Assembly (NCBI GenBank): GCA_031551775.1
Contig: JAVBND010000022.1
Span: 60,105-124,104, forward strand
Reading direction: 5' to 3'
DNA length: 64,000 bases
Source of the DNA: Anaerozeibacter sp031551775
GTDB lineage: Bacteria; Bacillota; Clostridia; Christensenellales; Aristaeellaceae
Shown here: piece after piece, positions 49,831 through 60,700 of the stretch
How the letters are laid out: each line of letters begins with the position of its first letter
How positions within the stretch are numbered: position 1 is the stretch's first letter
Notes under the pieces: generated by a model
The model's input: only the letters and a program-made list of their open reading frames with translations
The model's database searches: none
Told to the model about the DNA's origin: nothing
Program-made: the position numbers and the translations under genes

Positions 49831-51735
49831 CTAAGTTATCCAGTTTGCATCTTCTGTTAAGGCGTCGGCCTGCGCTTCGGTGGGTATGCGCGTAACATAG
49901 GACACCGCCTCAGCCCAGCCCCAATTTTCGCCGATCGGATAGTTGTACACGTCAGGGCGTGTGATGTCGTAGTAGATGTTGCTGTAGAGGGGCGCCGCGG
50001 GCAGCACTTCGTGGAAACGACGCTGGAATTCCATCCATTTCTGGAAGTAGCTGTCGGCATCGTCCGGTTCGGTCCTGATCATATCGATCGCCAGTTGCAT
50101 CAGCGCCTCGTCTCGAACGCCAGTCGTATTCGCATAGCCCTGGTGCTGGTCGAGCGTGCTGAACGCATAAGTGGGATCAAACAACTGCCTGAAATTGGAA
50201 GCCAATACCAGGATGTGCTGATCGCGCGGCTCCTGGCGGTAGTAGCGTTTGAGCATCTCGTCAAACGACATCTCCTCCACCTTCAGTTCGCAGCCCAACG
50301 GCGCGAGGTTCGCAAGCAGCATGTCGCGCACCGTGGCGGAAATGCCGCTGTCTTTCACATCGATCATCTTCATCGAAAGCGGCATGAGTCCCCCGTCCAC
50401 CGACTTGTAGCGCAGCGTATCGATGCCCATCACAAACGGCGTGCCATCGGCGTTGAACACCCAACCGCCATCCTCCAGCGCGTTTAGCGCGGCATTGGTG
50501 TTCATCGCGTTTGTATTCAATTCGTTGAGCGCCTCAAGGTTGTTGTACGCCATCCATTGGCCGATGCCATAATAGCCAAAGACCCGCATACCGTAGCCGC
50601 CCAAGTAATCGCGGGTCAGCTTTTCTTCGTCGATCGAAAGCGCGATGGCGCGGCGAACCTCCTCAAACCGGGTCGGTCCCTGTTCGCAGCTGAAATTGAC
50701 GTACGCAAACCCAGCCCGCAGGTAGTTGTACCTGCGAAGACTCTGCGTATATATATGGCTCGCTTCGTCGATCAATGCTGCGGAACTCGCCTTGTTGAAG
50801 ATGTCGAGGCTGCCGTCGGCCAACTGCGCTATGACGTCGGCGTTGTCCACCTGCTTAAACACGACGTGCTCGATCGTTGGCACGACGCCTTCGAAATTGC
50901 CAATGAAGTATGGATTTTTCTCCAGGCTCACTTCGGAAGCCTCCGGATCGTAGGCGGCAAGCGTATACGCGCCGGAACAAACGCTGGGGTGCGACCGGTA
51001 TCCGGTGGCCGGGTCGTTGATCGTCAAGTCGAGGAGCTCAGATGTGAAAGCGGGTTGCGGGTTGGTTTGATCGATGTTGTCCAAGTACGCGCCCTCGCCG
51101 TCGTCCACGACCATCACGCTCGGCGCGATCACCTGGATCGGATAGGGCACGACTGAAAGCAGCATCAACTCGTAGAAGTTGGGGAGGTTCGATCCGCTGA
51201 TCGTCAAGGCCAGGCTCGTGGGCGACAACACGTTGACGCCGGAGAACTGAGCGCTCCGGCCGCTTAAGTATTCATCGTATCCCACCAAGGCACTGTACGT
51301 CATGCCGGTGCCGCCAATGGCCCGCACCTCTTTTGAGGCCTGCAAGAGCACAGAGAAGGCGTAGTCGGAGGCGGTAATGGGTGTGCCGTCGGAGTACTGA
51401 AGCGCCGGATTGAGCGTGAAGACGTACCGCTTGTCGCCATTTGGGCCCTGCTCGACGGCAACATCTTCGACGACCGTTTCATTGACTTGATAGACCCCGC
51501 CCGAAGTGTAAGCGATGATGTTGTACCCGTGAATCGCGGCTCTTACATCCAGATCAGCGGTGTTGTTGCCCCAAAGGTCGCAAAAGAAATCGCCGCTCAT
51601 GCGGGTGGGCGTGCCCACCACCAGTGTATCCGGGTGGCTGGATTCAGGCACGACGGTCAGCGCTTGCTCGGCAAGCGCGACACCGCACGCCATTGTCAAG
51701 ACCAGCGAGACCAGCAGCGCAAGGGTACGTTTCAT
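49831..51735 (-). CDS. Peptide/nickel-type ABC substrate-binding protein (family 5)
   Basis: 634-aa extracytoplasmic solute-binding protein of SBP family 5 (OppA/DppA type). A signal peptide covers about residues 1-22 (MKRTLALLVSLVLTMACGVALA), where MACG could be a lipobox-like Cys or a signal peptidase I site. Typical blocks: YSDGTPITASDYAFSV, YDPEASEVSLEKNPYF, FEEVRRAIALSIDEEKL and YSNIYYDITRPDVYNY. The start at 51735 follows GAGGGAG; longer codons upstream are not family-like. No permease or ATPase gene is adjacent, so it is an orphan here and may use components elsewhere. It lies 58 bp after the giant surface-protein gene in the same direction. Confidence 0.88.
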   Translation of the reverse strand: MKRTLALLVSLVLTMACGVALAEQALTVVPESSHPDTLVVGTPTRMSGDFFCDLWGNNTADLDVRAAIHGYNIIAYTSGGVYQVNETVVEDVAVEQGPNGDKRYVFTLNPALQYSDGTPITASDYAFSVLLQASKEVRAIGGTGMTYSALVGYDEYLSGRSAQFSGVNVLSPTSLALTISGSNLPNFYELMLLSVVPYPIQVIAPSVMVVDDGEGAYLDNIDQTNPQPAFTSELLDLTINDPATGYRSHPSVCSGAYTLAAYDPEASEVSLEKNPYFIGNFEGVVPTIEHVVFKQVDNADVIAQLADGSLDIFNKASSAALIDEASHIYTQSLRRYNYLRAGFAYVNFSCEQGPTRFEEVRRAIALSIDEEKLTRDYLGGYGMRVFGYYGIGQWMAYNNLEALNELNTNAMNTNAALNALEDGGWVFNADGTPFVMGIDTLRYKSVDGGLMPLSMKMIDVKDSGISATVRDMLLANLAPLGCELKVEEMSFDEMLKRYYRQEPRDQHILVLASNFRQLFDPTYAFSTLDQHQGYANTTGVRDEALMQLAIDMIRTEPDDADSYFQKWMEFQRRFHEVLPAAPLYSNIYYDITRPDVYNYPIGENWGWAEAVSYVTRIPTEAQADALTEDANWIT

Positions 51736-51766
51736 AGGTGTCTTCTCCCTCATAGCGTGATTTGGT

Positions 51767-51783
51767 GAGGCGGGCTCCGCCTC
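51767..51783 (-). other. Intercistronic hairpin after the giant gene
   Basis: GAGGCGG-GCT-CCGCCTC, a 7-bp perfect stem with a 3-nt loop, 10 bp after the giant gene stop and before the binding-protein gene. No U-run follows, so readthrough into the binding-protein gene is expected. Confidence 0.55.
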
Positions 51784-51793
51784 TACTGTAAGT

Positions 51794-54700
51794 CTACTCG
51801 ATCGCCTCGCCGACGTTGAGCGCGGCGCTGCTGCCCGCAAGCGGTATCGGAATTTCAACCAGGTCCTCCAACACTTCGTTTTCCATTGAGACGTACCACA
51901 CGTCGATGACATTTTTATTGGCGTCATCCGTCACCACGAGCGGCAGACCGTCCGCATGGTCGAATCGGAACCCACCCTGTTGACGATCCGGATAGCTGGT
52001 CACCCTGGCGCCCACAGCCGCCGGGACGGTGATACCCAGTTTTGCGTTCAGCACACCGTCGTAGTGGTAGTTCACCTTGTAGGTTGTCATCTTCGTGACA
52101 ACCTCAAGCGTTCCGTTGAGATAGGTGATCTGATAATTTGCGGTTGTATTTGCGCCCGCATCGCTCGTGATGACAGCGGCGCTTGGGACGTTCGGCGATG
52201 CGCCAACCTCCGTTTGCGAACCAACCACCTTCACCGAACTCAGGCGGTCGCCCTCGGCCAGGCTGCCGGACACCAACTGATAGCCGGGGTTTACGAGCGG
52301 GCTAGAATCGTACACCTTCATGTCGCTGGCTGCCTGAATGGCGATGGGCCGTGCTGTGACGGTCAGGGTTCCCGGCTTCTCTTGAATGATGTATTGATCG
52401 CTCACATTGGTAGAACCCTTGTACACCTGAACCGAGCCGGGCGCGAACGCGTTGGCAACGCTTCCGCATTTGGTGATCGTTCCGACGACGGTGGCGCGCA
52501 GCGTATCGCCCGGGCGCAGCGAACCCGACGTGATCCGGTAATTCGGGTTGACGAGTGCCGCCGCGTCGTACGCCTTGTTGTCGCTCGCCGAGATGACCGT
52601 GATTGCGCGTTTGCCGCCATCCTTGTCTACGCTCAGCTCGCCATTGACATAGGTGATGTCGTAGTTTTCGTTGACTGGGCTGCCCGCCCGCGTGATGATC
52701 AGGTTGGATATCACATTGGGCACCGGCGGACCGGAGATGATGCTGCCCTCGACAACAGCGGACTTCGCGACGTCGGTTGGCGCGAGGCCGATGACGTCAT
52801 AGGTTGGCAAGGTGTGCGTGGTCCCGTCGTCGGGGAACGCGCGGCTGTGGGCGATCGCCGATACCGGGCGCTTTGTGACGGTCAGTTCACCTTCGACAAC
52901 CGTCACATCGTAGAACGAGGAGACATCGCCGCTTGCGTTTGTTATGTGCCACTTGGTAATTTTATTGGGCGAATTGCCAAAGTCAAGTTGTTCGCCCACG
53001 ACCGTGCACGTCAGCTTGTCGCCGGACAGCAGTTTGCCCGCGGTGATGCGGTAGCCGCTGCTCTCGAGCGGGGTCCCGTTGTACATGCGCGTCTTGCTAT
53101 CCGCCGTGATCTCCAGTTTGACTGTCGTGCGCTTCATCGTGAGCTTGCCGGCAAGGTAGCTGATTGCATAATTGGCGGTGGTGTCCGCGTCGTTCTTGCC
53201 CGAGATGCGCGCATCCGAGACCACATTGTCCTTGCTGCCGGGATCGGTGATGGTGCCGGTCACCTTGGCGCTCTTTACCTTTTCGCCGGGTGCCAGTCCA
53301 TCGCCGGCGGATGTGACATCATATTGATCGTGCGAGTGTGGATTGCCGTCGTAGTCGAACGACGCATCGCCCGCTTTCAGCGTTAACTTGCGCTTGTTGA
53401 CGACCAGCATGCCCTCTTCGAGTTTGGTGATCGTGTATTGAGAGGTCACATTGACGCCTGCGCGCATGATCGCAACCGAGGCAAACTTGTTGTTGCTCGA
53501 CCCGGCGTTGGTCTGGCTGCCGGCCATGACGACCACCAGCGTGTCCGTGCCCAGGAGCGAACCCGATGAAATCTCATAGCCGCCTTCGCCTGCCGGCTTG
53601 GTCAGCGGGGCTGCGTCGTACAGCTTGCTCGCGCCCACGCTCTTGAGTGTGATCGCACGCAAGCCCACCATCTCCAGCGTCCCCGGAATGACCGTGACCA
53701 GGTAGTTGCCGGATACATCCTGATTTGCCCCAGTCTTGATGCCCGAAACCGTGGCGGTATTGGGTTTGCCGCTCTCCTCCGGGTTGGTGATGCTGGGGAA
53801 GCTGGACAAGTCCATCGACAGCGCATGGCCGGCGACCAGCCCGGAGTTGGTCTGCGACGGCTGTACCGAAAATTCGGGCTTGGACTGCGGAAGGCCGGTA
53901 TAGGTGAATTGCGCGCTCGCAGTCGTGACCGTAACGGGGCGCTTCCCAATGGTGAGGCTGCCGGGCTCGTAGGTGAACGTGATGCTATTTGTGATGTCCG
54001 TTCCGTCCTGAATCACCACAGGCGTACCGGTCACATTGTATGAGTAGTCGCCAACCGTGATGCCGCTGGCCGATCCGCTCAATCCGGTGAGCGTTGCGCG
54101 GGCGGGCAGCCCATAGACATCATAGCCCGAAACCATCTGCGTCGAGCCGTTGTACATAGCGGTGAGTGTTTTGCCGACGATGCGCACGGCATAAGCCCTC
54201 GACCACTGTGCATACAGGACGATGTTGCCATCGGGCAGCGTGTCGCCCGGCCGATAGTCTTTGCCATTGCCGTCGGGTTTTGTGTTCCAACCGAGGAAAA
54301 CGGAGCCGCTGAGCGTGAAGCCGACACCTGATACGCCGTCGTTCTCACGCACATAGGTGTCCTTGTGGCTGATCGCGATCGGATACCGATCCAGCTCGTT
54401 GACGCGCGCGCCCACTCCGCCGTTTGCGTCATAGGCGAGCGTAAACTTCTTCAGGTTGAAGTACAGCGATAATTCCATGGGCACATTGCTCGTCACATAG
54501 TCACTGAGGTTGCTCAGCGTTGTGTTCACGGTATAGTTGTCCCCGTACAGGTCCACGTATTGGGTTGGGTCGAGCTGTTTCTGGCTGCCGACTGCCCCCG
54601 TGAGGTTTAGCGCAACGACCTCATCATAGCTGCCCTGCATCGTCTCAAGGAACACGCCAACCGTATAGGGCAGCAGAGGCGCTGCCTCATAGACGAATAC

Positions 54701-57700
54701 AAGCACGTTCTCGCTCTCGTCAAGCGAAAGCAGGAGCGGCTGCGAGGCGAGCAGCGGGGTGTAACCGCTGATGTTGGCCGCCGGCTCGATGATGCGCGCA
54801 TTGTTGGTGGTTCCGCGCTTGACGGGCGCGATGTCGGTCTCAACGCCCTGGACCATCTCCACATAGCGAACAACGTAGTTGACCTCCCGCGCAGGCTTGT
54901 AGAGAAAGCTGTATTCGTTGCGTGAAGGATCGGCGCTCAGGGTCAGCGCGCCGTGCCGCTTCTGCGGCATGTAGCCATCTATGCCCTTGGCGACCAGCCC
55001 CACGTTGTCGCCGGTCATGCCCATTTCGACGGTATCGTCCGCCAGCGGAGTAAACGGCGCAACGCTTAGTTTGTAGTGCGTGGTATAGGAAACCTGCGCA
55101 GTCGGCCGCCACATGGCGTACAGCTCCATGTCGTCGTTGATGTTCTGAGCGAAGGAAAACGGCTCCTTAAGGTCTGCATCCTTACACCAGCGCACGAATA
55201 CAAAGTTTGTGCGCGTCGGCGCTGGCGGCCTGGTTGCCATGGCGCCCAGCTGCACGGTTTGGGCCGGGATGTCACTCCCGCCGTTGGTCTCAAAGCGTAC
55301 CTCGCATGTGCGCGGCACCCACTTCGCGTACAACAGGACGCCACCATCGGGCATCTTATTGCCGACAAAGTCAAACCGTGTAAAGTAATCCTCATCTCGA
55401 TACCAGCCGTCGAAGGTGTAGTTTGGCCGCGTTGGCGGCACCGGTTCGAGGGTATCCAGCGGTGAACCGTAGTATACTTGGGGAATCGAGGCAACCGCCG
55501 TGCCGCCCACCGGCCTGAACTCGATGTTCCAGCGATTGCGCGTGGCGTAGAAATCCACGCGGTAATCGCCAACGCCATCCGGATCGTCGTCCTGCCACAC
55601 GTAGTCCTGAACCGCAAGCACATGGGTAAAACCGGTGAAGCTCCCTGTGGAGGTCGTCCCCTTAATGCTTTTGACGTTCATAAAGGGTGAGCCCGGCCTC
55701 GGCCCAAAGAAGCGGTTGGGGTAACCAGCCAGTTGACGGCATTCGGCCGTCTCATCGCCGGGCAGCACTTCGTCCCAGTAGTAGTTGAGCCACGTGACGG
55801 CGCCCGCCAAATAGTAGGCGGTCATTGTGTAGCTGGTGGTTCCCTTGGGCGGCACAAGCGCATCGGAAAAAGCCGTTATTCTTGACCTGGCTGCGGTCTC
55901 CACGGGAAAAACCGGCTCTGCTTTTTGCGGGGGTTTCCAACCGGTACAGGTGCCCGGCGCGAAGGCTCCTGCTTGCGCCTGAACACTGGCGACCGGCGGG
56001 TAAGGATACACTGTGTTGATGGACTGCTGGTACTTCGCCGTGATCCGGTACAAGCCGGTCGCTTCATGCTCAGGCCCATCGGTGTAGTAGGTATCGCCGC
56101 CCACCGTCATCTTCATACCGGGCACATCGAGATCAAACGAGACGGTAAACAGAATGCGGTTAAAGTACACATTGAGCACGCTGGTGCCGTCGCCGTTCAC
56201 GGTGATGGTATCGGCGTGGCTAAACTCGGCGAAAGGATAGTTCACGCCATAGGACGTATAGAAGCTGGGCAGCGTCGGATCGCCTGCCAAACGGGTGACC
56301 GTCGCCTCGGAAAGCGCCGTCGCCAGCACGCTGGACTGGTACAGGTAGTCGTTTGCGCCCGGCGTGCCCGCGATATTGGACTTCTCCAGCCAGTAGGCCA
56401 CCGTGTAATTGACCGTGACCGGCGTCCATTTCGCGTACAGCGCGATGTCCGTCATGCCCATAGTAGCAGGCAATACCGCGGGCGTCTCAAACGTATCGTC
56501 CTCAAACCAGCCCCCAAACGCGTAACCTGCGCGGCTGGGCGACGGCAGCGGGCCGATGGGTTCGCCGACGCGCAGCATCCATGGCTCAATGTACAGCCCG
56601 CCGTTGACGTGAAACTCAACCGGGTACAGCTGACGCACATAGCGCAAATCGGCGTGGTTGTTCTCCGGCGTGACGCGCACGAGCGGGGCATCTCCGATGG
56701 GCTGGAAGCCCGGATAGCTCTTGAACGCGGTCTGGAGCATGTCGCCCGTCTTGGCTTGAATCCTGAGCTGTTCTTTTTTGGTATAATTTTCGTCGGTCGC
56801 GTTTTGTTGGTAATGGTACACGGTGAATTCGATGGGATTGCCCGTGTAGGTCACGATGACGGTGTCGGAAGCGTCCGGCACACCAAAATCGACCACGAGC
56901 AGGTCTGCCGTGAAACCAGCGATGACCGGCGATGCGACCGGCGGCACGGTCGTGCCATTCCTGATCACAGCCAGGTACGAAGGATGGATTTGCGTCCCAT
57001 CTTCGTATTGATAGCGAATGGCAAGTGTGATCGTCGTGATCGGGGTATACGTCGCCTTGACGGACAGATCGCCCGTGATGTTGCTGAAATTTTTGTCCCA
57101 GCCCGCGAAATTGTGGCCGCCGCGCACCGGATCCTTTGGCGGGATGGCGGACTTGCCATCGGCAATGCGCTGACAATCCAAAATGGTGTCGTCAAAATCG
57201 TAAAACGTCACGATGTGCGAGCCCGCCACATCGACCGGGACCACGCGGATCTCGCAGATCGCGCCTTCCGGGATGGCGTTGTTAAAGCCGCCGTCGCCCG
57301 CACCGGAAGCGCAAAGCCAATAGTTGCCGACCGGCAGTTGCGCAACGAAGCCGCTGCTTAGCGAAAGCCGTGCATGCCAATCCGGCTGGCTGCCGACGAC
57401 GTGAATGTCGCCGACGCTCGGCGTCAGATCGGCTATGGACACGCTGTACGGCTGTCCATAGCGATACATTTTAAACTTGAGCGTAGGCATGCTGCTCTCA
57501 TCATCGGGCGCGATTGTGCCCTGTATGCCGTCTGAGCCAAAGAACCAGTTGTGCAATTCAAACGCGATGGGACCGCCCGCAGCCGCACCCTCGTTCACGA
57601 CGATGGGGTCGCTGGCGACCAGATATGCGTTCGCCATCACCTTCGAGACGCTGATGTTGGCGATGAGCGTCTCGGCGATGCCGTCATTGTTGATATTGCC

Positions 57701-60700
57701 CGCCGCATTTGCGGTCAGGATATGCTCACCCACCGCCAGGGCAGACAGGTCGAGCGTCAGCGCAAAGCTGCCGTTTGCGGTCAAGGTATTGACCGTCGCG
57801 ACCAAATCCCCGTCCAACTTGAACTTGACCTCGGGCGAACCACTGCCGAAAAACGACCAGTCGATCAGCTGATAGCCGATCTGCGTGCTCGCGCCAAACC
57901 CATGCTGAACGGAAATCTGGCCGTCGCCCTGCGCAGCGAGCCGAGGCGCGGCGGCGTTGACCTGAATCCAGATGACGTCGGTGTCTAAGATGGCCTCGTT
58001 GTTCGCGTCGCCCGCGACCGACGCCACGATCTTGTAGTTCCCCACGGGAAGATTCCCAATAAAATCGCCGCTGATCATGGCCTCGAATTCCGCGTCATAG
58101 TTGATGCCGTTCTGCGCTAGCGTCAGGTCCGCAGGACCCCCGGCGACCGGGTTACCCGTCCCAAGATCGATCAATTTGAACGTGACCGTCGGCGGATTGC
58201 CCGGTAGCGCCGCTTCACCGTAGTACCAGTTGCGCAAGAGGAACCGGAGCGGTTCCCACGGCGCTGCCCCTACGGTCGCGGGCAAGGGTTTCGGCGTTTT
58301 GGTGGACGGGGCCAACTCAGGCGCGAGCTGGTTGATGACACAGCGCCCAATCTCCACGTCCTGATACCCCAGGTTGTTGTCGTCGCCTTCAATGGTCAAC
58401 GTGATCGGGTATCCGGGCGCTGCGTTCACGGGCAGCTTCGGCAACACAAAGTCGGGGATGGTGATTGCGTTCAGCGTGCCGGACGCCGTGCCGGTCGCGA
58501 CGGTCTCGCCGCCGATCTTGAGCGTATAGCGCGCCGGACCCTGTGCGCTGTTCCAAGCGTACAGGTTGAACCGCTTATTCACAAACGCATGCGGATAACC
58601 CACGGTGGTGTTGAGCGACAGGCTGGCGGACAGCGCGTTGACATTCACGGCGCCGCAGAAGGTGATCGTCTGCGGTTCGTTGTAAATGTCGCCCAGCAGC
58701 TTGAGCTTGAGCCGACTTGTGCCGCGCTGGATGTTGAGTTTGCTCAGATCAACCGGGATTGTAAACGTCCCGCCGCCATCTGAGACCGAGAAAGTCTCGC
58801 TGCCGAGCACCTTGCCCGTGGCGTCGTCCTGAATCACGCTGGCCCTGAGCGCGCCGGGCGCGCCTGCATTGTTGACCCAGCCGGCGATGCTGAACGTGAG
58901 ATCAGCCATTTCCGTCGATACATCGCCCTCATGATAGTTGCGGACCAGCGGGTTCGCGATGGTGACCGTCGGCGATGCGCCGGACACGTGGACCATGCCA
59001 ATCATGTTGTCTACCGAGATGGACGCAAACGCATTGTTGTACGCATCCCCATCGCTTGAAATGATGATGCGCAGGTCGCCTTTGGGTAACGGCTGGTCGG
59101 ATATATCCGTGATGTCCCATTCGTACGTGTAGGTCGCGCCGTCGGTCGATTCGACAGGGAATGCCTTTGTCAAGACACTGGTGCCGTCTATCAGCTTATA
59201 CGTCAACAGATTGTACAGCCCTATCTTGAGCACGGGCGCGGAATTCGCGGCGCCCTTGCCGTAGTACCAATTGCTCAGCGTGAACGTCACCTTGGCTGGA
59301 TCGTATCCATCGCTCAGCAACTGTCCGGCTTGCAAGCTGAACTCGTTCATGCCGCCCACACCGATGCGCTGACCGCCGGCCTTATTGACCGTCAACAGCC
59401 CAAATTGGGTATCGTCAAAGCCCTTGTTGTGCTCGGTGGACGACATGGTGAGCAGCAGCGGGTACTTGACTGTACTTCCGCTCGGCGTGATGAGTTCAGA
59501 AGGCAAACTCACCGTCACGTCCGTCTTGTAATCAGACGAATCGCTGATCGTGCCGGACGCAATGACGTAGTCGATGCCGGTGGCCGGGTTTTGGCACTTG
59601 ATGGTGTACGTGGGCAACTCGGCAAAGTTGGTGCCGTTGACCAGCAGCGGCATCTGCGACAGGCTCATAAACTGCATGTTCGACAACAACGTGACGCTAT
59701 GCGCCGTCGTCGCTGCGCGCGTGCTGTTGATGTTGAGTTCACCCAGCTCATAGCGCGTTTCGGTGGGGATGTTGGCCGTTGTCGCCGTGATCTTTCCGTA
59801 GATGGTATATTGCCCGAAGGCCAGCGTATTGTTGGAAGCAAACAATGTATGCGTGTAATTGACCAGGTCCGTGGGCAGCACATTGTTAAAGCTCCCAAGC
59901 GATATCTCGGCCGTTGTGCCACTTTTGACAGCGACGAAGGAAATGGTCGGCTTCGCCGTGTCTCCAAACCAGCCCTGTAGCGTAAATGTCAAGGGCGCAT
60001 TTTTATCCCCGACGTGGAGATTGATCAGGTTGCCGCTGGTCGTCAGAGAAGGGGCGGAAGACACTTGCAGCTTGCCGATCACATACGACGTAAGATTGTG
60101 TACCGCCGGGGCCGATAAGGTCTGGATGTTGATGTTATAGATCGTTGCGCTGGGCAGGATGCCTTCGGGCACAGCAACGGTAAACTCGTTGATGCCGTCC
60201 TTCAGGGGAAACGCCGTGACCGGAACAACCGTCGTGCCAATCTTAATGGAGGTCACCTGTGTGTTCGCGTCGAGCGCGTTCCAGCCATTCAAAGTGAAGC
60301 TGTACGTGAGTTCGGTTTCGGCGTAACCCGACTGCAATTGTCGCGTCACCAGATCCGTCGCTTCAATGATGTTGATTTCGGCGATAACGGTGCTGGGAAG
60401 CGCGTTGTTCTTTTCGTTGGCATCCGCTTCGACCGTCATCTTATAGGTGCCCACGGCAAGGGTCGAAAAATTGAACGACGGACTCGTCACTGTGCCATTG
60501 GGCTTATTGTTGATGACATTGTTGGCCGTGAGTCCGGTGATTTCGTCGTCTTGATCATTGAAAATTTTGAAGGTTAACGCAAGGTATGGCGCTGTGGTGC
60601 CGTCACCAAACCAACCACCGAGTGTGCAATTGATCGTCTTGGCGCCCGTGCCCTTGGTGATGTTGATGTAGGGCGCCGCGATGGGCGTCACATAGGGCAC

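Noticed and set aside
51956..57361. Plus-strand frames opposite the giant surface-protein gene
   Set aside because: They mirror the repetitive minus-strand gene and have no promoter or ribosome site.
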